Assembly (NCBI RefSeq): GCF_042956465.1
Contig: NZ_JBIBGL010000018.1
Span: 62,001-126,000, forward strand
Origin: Embleya sp042956465
GTDB taxonomy: Bacteria; Actinomycetota; Actinomycetes; Streptomycetales; Streptomycetaceae
Length of the DNA stretch: 64,000 bases
Reading direction: 5' to 3'
A program made the position numbers and the translations under genes. Positions 51,876-59,635 of the stretch are shown piece by piece. Each line of letters opens with the position of its first letter. Position 1 is the stretch's first letter. Under the pieces are notes generated by a model. The model was given only the letters and a program-made list of their open reading frames with translations, was not told where the DNA came from and did not search any database.

Positions 51876-52706
51876 ATGTCTCGAGGAACCGACCTACCCG
51901 GGGATCTTCCCGCACTGCGGACACCTCCGGGTCCCCCGTTCACCGGAATGCCTGCACCCGAGCAGGCCGTCCTGATCACCGACGACGACGTGCGGATCAG
52001 CGCCGTACACCGGCCCGCGGCCGGTTTCGGGCCGCGCGATCGGGTCTTCGTGGTCGCCCACGGGTTCACCGGTTCGTGGCGCCGGCCCGCCGTCGGCGCC
52101 GTGCTCGAGGGGCTGCGTGCGCACGGCGGGGCGATCGGCTTCGATTTTCGCGGCCACGGCGCGTCCACCGGCCTGAGCACGGTGGGCGACCGCGAGGTGC
52201 GCGACCTGGAGGCGGCCCTCGGGTGGGCCCGCAGGCTCGGCTACCCGCGGGTGGTCACGGTCGGCTTCTCGATGGGCGGCAGCGTCGTGTTGCGGCACGC
52301 CGCGTTGCACGGCGGGGTCGCGGCGGTGGTCGCGGTGAGCGCGCCGGCCCGCTGGTACTACCGGGGCACCCAGCCGATGCGCCGAGTGCACTTCGCGATC
52401 GAACGCCGGACCGGGCGCGCGGTGGCCCGCTTCGTGCTGCGCACTCGGATCTCCGCCCGGGAGTGGGATCCGGTGCCGCTCGCCCCGTTCGAGGCCGCCG
52501 CGGCGATCGCGCCCACGCCGCTGCTCGTGGTGCACGGCGACCGCGACCCGTACTTCCCGTTGGACCACCCCCGGCAGATCCACGATGCGGCCGGAATGCC
52601 GAAGGACCTGTGGATCGAGCCCGGCCTCGGGCACGCGGAGAACGCGGTCGGCGCCGACCTGGTGGATCGGATCGCCCGCTGGGCCCGGGCGCACACCGAG
52701 GGGTGA
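51876..52706 (+). CDS. alpha/beta hydrolase
   Basis: A 276-residue alpha/beta hydrolase. The oxyanion loop is VAHGFTGSWRRP, the nucleophile elbow is GFSMGGS, the acid is in VVHGDRDPYFP and the catalytic His is in GLGHAEN. This gives a full Ser-Asp-His triad. It is close to the YqiA/BAAT-like hydrolases that act on small esters or peptides. ATG 51876; transcribed away from glnR. Substrate unknown. Confidence 0.88.
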   Translation: MSRGTDLPGDLPALRTPPGPPFTGMPAPEQAVLITDDDVRISAVHRPAAGFGPRDRVFVVAHGFTGSWRRPAVGAVLEGLRAHGGAIGFDFRGHGASTGLSTVGDREVRDLEAALGWARRLGYPRVVTVGFSMGGSVVLRHAALHGGVAAVVAVSAPARWYYRGTQPMRRVHFAIERRTGRAVARFVLRTRISAREWDPVPLAPFEAAAAIAPTPLLVVHGDRDPYFPLDHPRQIHDAAGMPKDLWIEPGLGHAENAVGADLVDRIARWARAHTEG

Positions 52707-52826
52707 TCCGGACGCCGGGCGGCCGAACGGCCCGTCGGGAGGCGTCATCATGGATGCTGCACACTTCGGCGCCGTCGGGGCGGCGAAGCCCCGGACGCGG
52801 ACACGGAACACACGGGAGGGCGCGCG

Positions 52827-53087
52827 ATGGCGGTCGGCACCATGCGGTACTGGGCCGCGGCGAAGGAAGCCGCGGGCACGGCCGAGGAGCCGTACGACGC
52901 GGCCACCCTCGCCGAGGCGCTGCGGCGCGCCCGTGAACGGCACGACGACTCGACCCGCTTCGGCGCGGTCGTCGCGAACTGCTCGTTCGTCGTGGACGGC
53001 GACCCCGTCGGGCGGCGCGACCACACGGCGATCACCCTGACCGAGGGCGGCACCGTCGAGGTCCTGCCTCCCTTCGCAGGCGGATGA
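52827..53087 (+). CDS. MoaD/ThiS-like sulfur-carrier protein
   Basis: An 86-residue ubiquitin-fold protein ending in the double glycine FAGG that is thiocarboxylated in sulfur carriers. The N terminus MRYWAAAKEAAG and the VEVLPPFAGG end match MoaD. It may serve the small subunit role of molybdopterin synthase or a related sulfur transfer. No moaE or adenylating partner is next to it. It overlaps the following gene by ATGA. Confidence 0.9.
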   Translation: MAVGTMRYWAAAKEAAGTAEEPYDAATLAEALRRARERHDDSTRFGAVVANCSFVVDGDPVGRRDHTAITLTEGGTVEVLPPFAGG

Positions 53088-54655
53088 GCGGCCGACGCGG
53101 GCGCCCGGCGGGCGACCGATACGAGGAACCGGGCGGCTACGACCCCGCCGCGATCCCCGGCGAACCCCCGTTCGACCCGGGCCCGACCGGACCGGGTCAC
53201 GGCGAGCAGGCGTTCGCGGCACCCGGCGAGTACTACGGCGAGCCGTACGGCACACCCGCCGCCGATGCGTACGGCGGACAACTCGGCGGCCATGCCGAAT
53301 CCGGGCAGTACGCGCAGCCTGCCGACCACGGCTCGTACGGCTATCCGCCGGCGGCGTACCCGGTGGAGACCCGGCCGCAGGAGCCCTATCCCCGGGACGA
53401 CGACCACGGCCGGGAGCCCTACCCGCACGAGACCTACCCGCAGGACTCCTATCCGCAGGACTCCTATCCGCAGATCTCGCAGGCCCCGCAGGCATACGCC
53501 GAACCGCTGCCGAACGCGCCGGCCGGCGGGTACGGCTACCCGGACGCCACCGAGATGTCGCCCGCGCTCGCCGAACCCGGGTGGGACGGTTACGGCTCGG
53601 GCCACGCGGACCGCGACGGTGCGACGAGCGTGCTGCCGGCGATCGTCGAGCCGATTCCCGACGCCGGGCCGGACTCGTACGGCGGGTATCGACCCCAGGA
53701 CGAGCACCTGCGGGGCGACTCGGCGGAGCACACCGCGTTCGACGACGAGCGGAACCACGCCGACGTGGATCACGACTTCGGCCACGACCGCGACCACCCG
53801 CACGACGCGCCCGGCGAGTACGGCGCCCCGGCCGGCTCCGGGCGCAGGCTCGCCCGGGTGCCCGCCCAGCGCACCGGCGAGGCGCCCGCACGTACGCCCC
53901 GGACGCCGATCTGGGATCCGCCGGGCATGTTGCCGGCGTTGTGCACGGTCGGCCTGGCCGCCGTCCTGGCGGTGACCGCGATCGCCGGGAAGCCGGCCCT
54001 GGTGCTGGGCGTCGCGTTCCTCCAGGTGCTCACCGCCGCCGGATGGTTCCGGCTCAACGGCATGTGGCCGGCGCGCCAGGGCATCGCGCTGGTCGTGGTG
54101 GCCGCGTTCGGCACGGATGTCGCGGTCTACGCCAAGGGTGAGCAGGGCCTGGCGAGCGTGCCCGCCGTGCTCGCCGGCACGTTGTTGGTGATGCTCGCCC
54201 TCCAGGCCCGGAGCGGCGCCCGACCGGGCGAGTTGTTGCCCGCGCTCACGGTGACCACGTCGGCCGCGCTGATCACCGCGTTCGACGTCGCCTATCTGGT
54301 CGCGGGCGAACTCCACGGCGGCCCGATCGACGCGGGCGCGGCCGTGGTGTGCGCGGTGTTCGCGGCCGGGGTCGCCACGCTGGTGCGGGCGGTGCCGCTG
54401 CCGCCTGCCGTCGCGCCGATTCCGTCCTGGCTGCTCGGCACCGCGGCGGGCGCCGCCGCGGGCATCGCGCTGGGCGGCGAAGCGCCGCACGCCGCGCTGC
54501 TCGGCGCCGCCGCCTCGGCGCTCGGGCTGCTCGGCCGGCGGGTCGCCGGCTACGACCATCCGTCCAGGTTCGTTCACTTCACCGCCGGTGTGTCCCTGCC
54601 GCTCGCACTCGCGGCTCCGGCCGCGTATCTGCTGGGCAGGGTCATGATCGGCTGA
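53084..54655 (+). CDS. membrane protein with long disordered N-terminal half
   Basis: A 523-residue protein. Residues 1-275 are low-complexity, rich in Tyr, Pro, Gly, Asp and Glu, with short tandem units such as YPQDSYPQDSYPQ; residues about 280-520 hold six to eight membrane segments rich in Ala, Gly and Val. The design resembles other actinobacterial membrane proteins whose disordered cytoplasmic tail is a partner-binding region. It is coupled to the MoaD-like gene by ATGA. No enzyme motif was found; function unknown. Confidence 0.8.
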   Translation: MSGRRGRPAGDRYEEPGGYDPAAIPGEPPFDPGPTGPGHGEQAFAAPGEYYGEPYGTPAADAYGGQLGGHAESGQYAQPADHGSYGYPPAAYPVETRPQEPYPRDDDHGREPYPHETYPQDSYPQDSYPQISQAPQAYAEPLPNAPAGGYGYPDATEMSPALAEPGWDGYGSGHADRDGATSVLPAIVEPIPDAGPDSYGGYRPQDEHLRGDSAEHTAFDDERNHADVDHDFGHDRDHPHDAPGEYGAPAGSGRRLARVPAQRTGEAPARTPRTPIWDPPGMLPALCTVGLAAVLAVTAIAGKPALVLGVAFLQVLTAAGWFRLNGMWPARQGIALVVVAAFGTDVAVYAKGEQGLASVPAVLAGTLLVMLALQARSGARPGELLPALTVTTSAALITAFDVAYLVAGELHGGPIDAGAAVVCAVFAAGVATLVRAVPLPPAVAPIPSWLLGTAAGAAAGIALGGEAPHAALLGAAASALGLLGRRVAGYDHPSRFVHFTAGVSLPLALAAPAAYLLGRVMIG

Positions 54656-54696
54656 TTATCCGTACGGCGGCGGCCCCGCCACGGGAGGATGCGGCC

Positions 54697-55422
54697 ATGC
54701 CGTGGATACACCGCCGGTCCCGTCCCGGGAGCCGGGATGAACCGCCGGACCCGCCCACCCGTGCAGAGGGTGTGGCACAACGTTCGGAACTGCTCGGCGT
54801 CGAGGCCCAGGCGGATCCGGCGGCGGCCCGGGCCTTTCTGGCCCGGCCGCCTGCCGGGGACGAGCGGCCCGCCGCCGACCCGCTGCACTCCGCCTCGCGA
54901 ATATCCACCGCCGACGAAGCGGTCATCCGCGCGCTCTACCTCGAACACGGCGGCCCGCTCCTCGGCTTCGCATTGCGCCTGACCGGCGGCGACCGGGCCT
55001 GGGCCGAGGACGTGGTCCAGGAGACGCTGCTGCGTGCGTGGCGTCATCCCGAGGCGCTGGACCCGACCCGGGGTTCGGTGCGGGGCTGGTTGTGCACGGT
55101 GGCCCGCAATGTGGTGATCGACGTCGGCCGGGCCCGTCGGGCCCGCCCGCCCGAGACCGGTGACGCGGTGCTGGCGACGGTGGCGGACGAAGGCGCCGAG
55201 GCCGAATTCGACCGGGCCGTGCTCGCCTGGGACGTCGCCGATGCGCTGGCCGCGCTGAGCCCCGAACATCGCGCCGTGCTGCTGGAGACCTACTACCGGG
55301 GCAGTTCGGTGGCCGACGCGGCCAAGACGCTGGGCGTACCCGAGGGCACCGTCAAATCACGGACGTACTACGCGCTGCGAGCGTTGCGCGTGGCCTTGGA
55401 GGAGAGGGGGTTGGTCCCGTGA
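54697..55422 (+). CDS. ECF-type RNA polymerase sigma factor
   Basis: A 241-residue sigma factor with an unusual N-terminal extension of about 70 residues. Region 2 is VIRALYLEHGGPLLGFALRL, AWAEDVVQETLLRAWRHPE, and WLCTVARNVVIDVGRARRAR; region 4 is ALAALSPEHRAVLLETYYRG and GVPEGTVKSRTYYALRAL. There is no region 1.1 or 3. ATG 54697 has GGGAGGA upstream. It is coupled by GTGA overlap to its anti-sigma partner. Confidence 0.92.
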   Translation: MPWIHRRSRPGSRDEPPDPPTRAEGVAQRSELLGVEAQADPAAARAFLARPPAGDERPAADPLHSASRISTADEAVIRALYLEHGGPLLGFALRLTGGDRAWAEDVVQETLLRAWRHPEALDPTRGSVRGWLCTVARNVVIDVGRARRARPPETGDAVLATVADEGAEAEFDRAVLAWDVADALAALSPEHRAVLLETYYRGSSVADAAKTLGVPEGTVKSRTYYALRALRVALEERGLVP

Positions 55423-56264
55423 CGCACACCGGTGACGAGAACGCGGCGGCGGACGGCGCCGCTCCCGACGCGCATCCGCCGAAGCCGGCGGGCCCACCCG
55501 CACGGCTGGGCTGCGCGGTGGCCCGCCTGGATCTCGGCGCGTTCGTGGTCGGCGCCCTCGACGAGGACGAGGCCGTCCGAGTCCGGCAACACGTGGCCAC
55601 GTGCCCGCGCTGCCGGGCCGAATACGAGGAACTCGCGGGCCTGCCCGCCCTGCTCGCCCGGCTGACCGAGGCCGAGGCGCAGGCCAGCGGTGTGGCCGCG
55701 AACGGCGCCGTGCCCGCACGCGTGTTGTCCGCCGCGGCCCGGCAGGCGGATCGGAGCCGCCGGTTGCGCCATGCGGTGGCCGCCGCGGCGGCCGTGCTGA
55801 TGATCCTCGCGGGCCTCACCGGTTGGGCCCTCGGCGACTCCTCGGACACCGGCGACTCGGCCGCCGCGCCGCCGACGACCGCGGCTCCGGGGCGCCCGTC
55901 CGGGACGGCCGGCCCGGCCGGCACCGCGACGCCGCCCGGGCAGCCGGGCGGACGGATCGCCCGCGGCGGCGACCCGCGCTCCGGCATGGGTGCCGAATTG
56001 CGCTACGCCGCCACCGCGTGGGGCAGCAGCCTGGATCTGTCGCTGTCCGGCATCCGGCCGGGCACGCGCTGCCAGTTGGACGTCTACGGCACCCGGGGCC
56101 GGGTGGAGACGGCGTCCTCGTGGGTGGTCCCGAACGGCGGGTACGGATCCGGCGATCCGATTCGGGGCGCGACCAGCATCCCGGTCGGCGAGATCACCCG
56201 GTTCGCCGTCAAAACCGTCGGCGACGGTGAGCAACTGCTGGAGATCCCGCCCGCACAACCATGA
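55419..56264 (+). CDS. zinc-finger anti-sigma factor, membrane-anchored
   Basis: A 281-residue protein. The N-terminal anti-sigma domain carries the HxxxCxxC zinc motif HVATCPRC near residue 60. One membrane segment (LRHAVAAAAAVLMILAGLTGWAL) lies at about residues 111-135, followed by an extracytoplasmic Pro/Thr/Gly-rich linker and a beta-rich domain. Such proteins hold the partner sigma at the membrane and release it on an outside signal. GTG 55419 overlaps the sigma stop by 4 nt, and a terminator follows. Confidence 0.9.
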   Translation: MTHTGDENAAADGAAPDAHPPKPAGPPARLGCAVARLDLGAFVVGALDEDEAVRVRQHVATCPRCRAEYEELAGLPALLARLTEAEAQASGVAANGAVPARVLSAAARQADRSRRLRHAVAAAAAVLMILAGLTGWALGDSSDTGDSAAAPPTTAAPGRPSGTAGPAGTATPPGQPGGRIARGGDPRSGMGAELRYAATAWGSSLDLSLSGIRPGTRCQLDVYGTRGRVETASSWVVPNGGYGSGDPIRGATSIPVGEITRFAVKTVGDGEQLLEIPPAQP

Positions 56265-56276
56265 CAAATCGGCAGT

Positions 56277-56310
56277 AATTGTCCGCCCATCTCAATGGGC
56301 GGACAATTTT
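56277..56310 (+). terminator. intrinsic terminator after anti-sigma gene
   Basis: A 14-bp perfect stem (56277-56290 with 56295-56308), 4-nt loop CTCA, directly followed by T residues. It lies 12 nt after the stop of the anti-sigma gene and isolates the next transcription unit. Confidence 0.85.
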
Positions 56311-56331
56311 GTCTCACATCCTGGGCCATGC

Positions 56332-56361
56332 ATGACACGGAAGGCCTACCCTCCCTACGAT
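56332..56361 (+). promoter_or_regulatory. promoter of the Cys leader - sseA unit
   Basis: ATGACA at 56332-56337 (one mismatch to TTGACA) and TACGAT at 56356-56361 with an 18-nt spacer. The expected transcript start, about 7 nt beyond the -10, falls at or next to the GTG of the leader peptide at 56369, so the leader mRNA should be leaderless. Confidence 0.6.
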
Positions 56362-56368
56362 CGATGGT

Positions 56369-56452
56369 GTGAAGCGACAGGCGGACGACCTCACCAAGCG
56401 GCGCGCAGTGGACCTGTGCCGCACGCAGACCTGCCTGTGTTGCGCTGACTGA
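56369..56452 (+). CDS. Cys-rich leader peptide, putative cysteine attenuator
   Basis: A 27-codon frame starting with GTG: MKRQADD, a basic middle, VDLCR at residues 14-18, and a C-terminal cluster with Cys22, Cys24 and Cys25. Four Cys codons (TGC, TGC, TGT, TGC) in 27 is far above chance. Short peptides with this VDLCR core precede sulfur genes in many actinobacteria and are annotated as putative leader peptides; cysteine-responsive leaderless uORFs have been shown in mycobacteria. Here it precedes sseA by 233 nt. Ribosome stalling at the Cys codons under cysteine shortage would change folding of the RNA leader. The terminator or masking structure itself was not resolved. Confidence 0.75.
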   Translation: MKRQADDLTKRRAVDLCRTQTCLCCAD

Positions 56453-56685
56453 CTTGCCGACAGTCGTCGATCGGCGATGCGCCCGAGGCGAATCGCGACC
56501 GGCCGTCGGACCCGGGACCCGAACCGTGTGACGACGCGGTGGAACGGGCGCCCGGCCCCCGCGTAGCAACCACGGACACACCCACACCCCGCCTGCCGCG
56601 GCGCCGCGGCCTGCCCGGGTGTACCCCGAGACCGCGTACCGCCACATCCGCGGCAATCCCGCACTTCTGCACCGGAGGTATCCCC
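56453..56685 (+). other. untranslated leader between Cys peptide and sseA
   Basis: No gene. It is GC-rich with a strong self-complementary core CCGCGGCGCCGCGG (about 56597-56610), flanked by ACACCCC and GGGTGT that can lengthen the stem. The sseA ribosome site GGAGGT is at about 56674-56679. It is long enough to hold an attenuation switch. Confidence 0.45.
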
Positions 56686-57525
56686 ATGAGCCGCTCCGAC
56701 GTTCTGGTAGACGCCGACTGGGTCCAGGCCCACCTGGACGACCCGAAGGTCGTGCTCGTCGAGGTCGACGAGGACACCAGCGCCTACGTCAAGAACCACA
56801 TCCGCGGTGCGGTGCGCATCGACTGGCGCGACGACCTGCAGGACCCGGTCAAGCGCGACTTCGTCGACGAGGCCGGCTTCTCCGCGCTGCTGTCGGCCAA
56901 GGGCATCTCCAACGACGACACCGTCGTGCTCTACGGCGGCAACAACAACTGGTTCGCGTCCTACGCCTACTGGTACTTCAAGCTCTACGGCCACGGCGAC
57001 GTCAAGCTGCTCGACGGCGGTCGCAAGAAGTGGGAGCTCGACTCGCGCGAGCTGGTCGTCGAGGTGCCCGAGCGCGCCGCGACGAACTACGTGGCCAAGG
57101 AGCAGGACAAGTCGATCCGCGCCTGGCGCGACGACGTGCTCGCCGCGATCGGCACGCTGAACCTGGTCGACGTGCGTTCGCCCGACGAGTTCTCCGGCAA
57201 GCTGCTCGCCCCGGCGCACCTGCCCCAGGAGCAGTCGCAGAAGGCCGGCCACGTGCCGACCGCGAAGAACATCCCGTGGTCGAAGGCCGCCAACGACGAC
57301 GGCACCTTCAAGACCAACGAGGAACTCACCGCGCTGTACGAGGGCGAGGGCGTGGACCTGGCGAAGGACACCATCGCCTACTGCCGGATCGGCGAGCGCT
57401 CCGCGCACACGTGGTTCGTCCTGCACGAGCTGCTGGAGCAGGGCAACGTCCGCAACTACGACGGCTCGTGGACCGAGTACGGCGCGCTGGTGGGCGTGCC
57501 GATCGAGCTCGGCGACGGCAAGTGA
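56686..57525 (+). CDS. sseA: thiosulfate/3-mercaptopyruvate sulfurtransferase
   Basis: A 279-residue two-domain rhodanese. The N-terminal domain lacks the active Cys; the C-terminal domain has CRIGERS with catalytic Cys233, in the CRIGERSAHTWF setting typical of actinobacterial CysA/SseA proteins. It transfers sulfane sulfur from thiosulfate or mercaptopyruvate to an acceptor in the cytoplasm. ATG 56686 follows GGAGGT at good distance; the frame upstream is part of the leader. It is followed by DUF1416, a constant partner. Control by the Cys leader peptide upstream is likely. Confidence 0.93.
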   Translation: MSRSDVLVDADWVQAHLDDPKVVLVEVDEDTSAYVKNHIRGAVRIDWRDDLQDPVKRDFVDEAGFSALLSAKGISNDDTVVLYGGNNNWFASYAYWYFKLYGHGDVKLLDGGRKKWELDSRELVVEVPERAATNYVAKEQDKSIRAWRDDVLAAIGTLNLVDVRSPDEFSGKLLAPAHLPQEQSQKAGHVPTAKNIPWSKAANDDGTFKTNEELTALYEGEGVDLAKDTIAYCRIGERSAHTWFVLHELLEQGNVRNYDGSWTEYGALVGVPIELGDGK

Positions 57526-57567
57526 CCGACGGCTACACCACCTACCCGACTTCAGGGAGCAAGAACG

Positions 57568-57861
57568 ATGTGCGGTGCGAAGGCCGGCGGCCCGGATCTG
57601 GCAGGAGTTGACGTGGCGAAGGAAACCATCATCCAGGGGGCGGTGACCAAGGGCGGGCAGCCGATCAACGGCTACGTGCGCCTGCTCGACGCGGGCGGCG
57701 ACTTCACCGCCGAGGTGCCCACGTCCGCGACCGGCCAGTTCCGGTTCTTCGCGGCGCCGGGCAACTGGACCGTGCGGGCGCTCGTTCCCGGCGCAACCGT
57801 GGACCGCAGCGTCGTGGTGTCCGAGAAGGGCACCGTCGCCGAGGTCGAGATCGCGGTCTGA
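57568..57861 (+). CDS. DUF1416 protein
   Basis: A 97-residue protein with the family features MCGAKAGGPDL at the N terminus, then a small Ig-like beta domain (VTKGGQPINGYVRLLD, GQFRFFAAPGNWTVRAL). The Cys at residue 2 is conserved by memory in DUF1416, suggesting a link with sulfur handling. It is 42 nt after sseA, and the two genes are regular neighbours in actinobacteria. No activity is known. Confidence 0.9.
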   Translation: MCGAKAGGPDLAGVDVAKETIIQGAVTKGGQPINGYVRLLDAGGDFTAEVPTSATGQFRFFAAPGNWTVRALVPGATVDRSVVVSEKGTVAEVEIAV

Positions 57862-57923
57862 CCCCGACGGGGCGGGTCTCCTTCGGACGTACACCCTCGG
57901 ACCCCGCAACCCGATCGGCGGAA

Positions 57924-57972
57924 AAACGGCTCCACCCCTCCCCACGTGCTCGGGGGAGGGGTGGAGTCGTTT
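57924..57972 (+). terminator. 20-bp hairpin after DUF1416
   Basis: Arms 57924-57943 and 57953-57972 pair over 20 bp with one G-T pair and a 9-nt loop. The stem starts AAA and ends TTT, so it has a partial T tail. It closes the sseA-DUF1416 unit. Confidence 0.8.
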
Positions 57973-58013
57973 GGTGTGTGCCCCGGGTCGCACGGGCAGA
58001 AAGGTTTCCGTAT

Positions 58014-58066
58014 CTTCGGTGGATCTGCCGGGGGGCAGATCCTTTCGGGGTGCGGGGGCACCGAAG
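58014..58066 (+). promoter_or_regulatory. structured leader of the SMR transporter gene
   Basis: Hairpin GGATCTGCC-GGGG-GGCAGATCC (58021-58042) lies within a possible outer stem CTTCGGTG/CACCGAAG (58014-58021, 58059-58066). A second hairpin GGTGC-GGGG-GCACC (58049-58062) would compete with the outer stem. The layout could switch; it ends 27 nt before the start codon. Confidence 0.4.
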
Positions 58067-58093
58067 GCAACGCGCGACGCCGGGAGGCAACAC

Positions 58094-58417
58094 GTGGCAT
58101 GGGTGATCGTGATCATCGCGGGGATCCTGGAGACCGGTTTCGCCATCATGCTCAAGCAGAGCCACGGATTCACCCGGTTGTGGCCCACGATCGGCTTCGC
58201 CACGTGCGCACTGGGCAGCTTCGGGCTGCTCACCTATGCGCTCAAGACCCTGGAGGTCGGCCCCGCGTACGCGGTGTGGACCGGAATCGGCGCGGCGGGC
58301 ACCGCGCTCGTGGGCATCTGGCTCCTGAACGAGGGCGCGTCGCCGCTCAAGCTGATCTCGATCGGCCTGGTCCTGCTCGGCGTGATCGGCCTGAACATCT
58401 CCGGGATCAGCCACTGA
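58094..58417 (+). CDS. small multidrug resistance (SMR) family transporter
   Basis: A 107-residue protein with four membrane segments. It begins MAWVIVIIAGILETGFAIML, with the essential membrane Glu at residue 13, and has YAVWTGIGAAGTALVG, the family's dimer and substrate region. The GILET-F pattern and the Lys after it are closer to Gdx/SugE (guanidinium export) than to EmrE. GTG 58094 has GGGAGG six bases upstream; codons before it are leader sequence. It stands alone, ended just before the convergent DsrE gene. Confidence 0.88.
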   Translation: MAWVIVIIAGILETGFAIMLKQSHGFTRLWPTIGFATCALGSFGLLTYALKTLEVGPAYAVWTGIGAAGTALVGIWLLNEGASPLKLISIGLVLLGVIGLNISGISH

Positions 58418-58441
58418 TCCCGGACCCGTGCGGGCGGCCGG

Positions 58442-58804
58442 TCAGTACACCAGCGCCTGGGCGTCGTCCGCGAGCGCTTCCTGGACGAACACCTGGGCGC
58501 CGGCGATCCGGATGCCGGGCAGCACGTCGTCGCCGGTGATCTCCCGGCGCGCCGCACACTGCGTGCACAGGGTCACCCGGCCGCCCGCGATCAGCGCGTC
58601 GAGCAGGTCCGGCAGCGGTGCGGCATGCGGCAGTTCGAACTCGGCGGCCCGCCCGGGCAGCGCGAACCAGGAGGACTCGCCGGTGAGCCACAGCGACACG
58701 TCCACCCCGGAGGCGAGCGCCACCGACGCCACCGTGAACGCCTGGGAGCAGCGCTCCGGCGCGTCCTGACCTGCGGTGACCTTGACCACGAGAGATCGCT
58801 TCAC
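58442..58804 (-). CDS. DsrE-family protein
   Basis: A 120-residue DsrE/DsrF-like protein: SLVVKVTAGQDAPERCSQAFTVAS, DVSLWLTGESSW, LLDALIAGGRVTLCTQCAARREI and GAQVFVQEALADDAQALVY. The CTQC pair is where a sulfur-handling Cys is expected. GTG 58804 starts the conserved MKRSLVVKV; the codons upstream belong to the intergenic region. Its role is unknown; sulfur transfer is possible given sseA nearby. Confidence 0.85.
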   Translation of the reverse strand: MKRSLVVKVTAGQDAPERCSQAFTVASVALASGVDVSLWLTGESSWFALPGRAAEFELPHAAPLPDLLDALIAGGRVTLCTQCAARREITGDDVLPGIRIAGAQVFVQEALADDAQALVY

Positions 58805-58890
58805 GGCCCGCAGCCTATACACTGAGGCCGTTTGGCACCCGGCCAGGTCGACCTGGCCCACCCGTTCGAAGCACGAGGAGCACCCGGGCG

Positions 58891-58989
58891 ATGCACATCT
58901 TCTTCATTGCGCTGCTGGCCGTGGTCGGCGTCCTCGTCGCGTGGTTCGCCGCGCTGACCGTGTCCAAGCTGTACAAGGGCCAGAACTGA
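58891..58989 (+). CDS. 32-residue single-span membrane peptide
   Basis: ATG 58891 to TGA 58989, with GAGGAG ten bases before the start. The peptide has a hydrophobic helix (FFIALLAVVGVLVAWFAAL) and a polar end SKLYKGQN. Similar tiny proteins occur at this place in streptomycetes, by memory. It is likely inserted in the membrane with the C terminus inside. Function unknown. It precedes the nitrobindin-like gene by 55 nt. Confidence 0.65.
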   Translation: MHIFFIALLAVVGVLVAWFAALTVSKLYKGQN

Positions 58990-59044
58990 GCGCAGGCCCG
59001 GTAGGCTGACCCGCCGTACCCGACCCGGAAGCGGCCGCCCCACC

Positions 59045-59560
59045 ATGATCGAAATCCCGGACGACCTGCACTTCGACGCCGTCCCGCTCGCGTTCCTGCT
59101 CGGCACCTGGGAAGGCGCCGGTGTCGGCGACTACCCGACCATCGAGGCGTTCCGCTTCGGCCAGCAGGTCACCTTCGGCTACATCGCGAACAAGCCGTTC
59201 CTCACCTACACCTCGCGCACCTGGCTGCTCGACGACGCGGGCGAGCGGGTGCGTCCGCTCGCGACCGAGACCGGCTTCTGGCGTTCGAAGCCGGACGGCT
59301 CGATCGACGTGACCCTCGCCCACCCCACCGGGATCGTGGAGATCTGGCTGGGCAAGGTGGACGGTCCGCGGCTGGAGATGCGCACCGACGTGGTCGCGCG
59401 CACCGAGGACGCGAAGGAGTACACCGCGGGACACCGGCTGTACGGCCTGGTCAAGGGCGAGTTGATGTACGCGTACGACATGGCCGCGATGGGCCGGCCG
59501 CTGCAGGCCCACGTCTCCGCCCAACTCAAGCGCGTCGACGCGGACCTCGCGGCCGAATAG
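59045..59560 (+). CDS. nitrobindin-like heme-binding protein (FABP family, DUF1794)
   Basis: A 171-residue beta-barrel protein with the nitrobindin landmarks LLGTWEGAGVGDYPTI at the N terminus, ETGFWRSKPDGSIDVTLAHPTGIVEIWLG in the barrel, and the C-terminal LQAHVSAQLKRV with the candidate heme-iron His. Nitrobindins hold ferric heme and act on NO/peroxynitrite. ATG 59045. It lies 75 nt before nur, same strand. Confidence 0.9.
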   Translation: MIEIPDDLHFDAVPLAFLLGTWEGAGVGDYPTIEAFRFGQQVTFGYIANKPFLTYTSRTWLLDDAGERVRPLATETGFWRSKPDGSIDVTLAHPTGIVEIWLGKVDGPRLEMRTDVVARTEDAKEYTAGHRLYGLVKGELMYAYDMAAMGRPLQAHVSAQLKRVDADLAAE

Positions 59561-59635
59561 CGCCGCACGGCACCGCACCGGACCCGGGCGCGACGCGTGG
59601 CCCGGGGACCGGTTCGCGCTCGTAGACTTCCGTGC

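Noticed and set aside
58014..58066. SMR leader as a known guanidine riboswitch.
   Set aside because: Loops are GGGG rather than the conserved loops of the guanidine-II type, and other class signatures were not seen.
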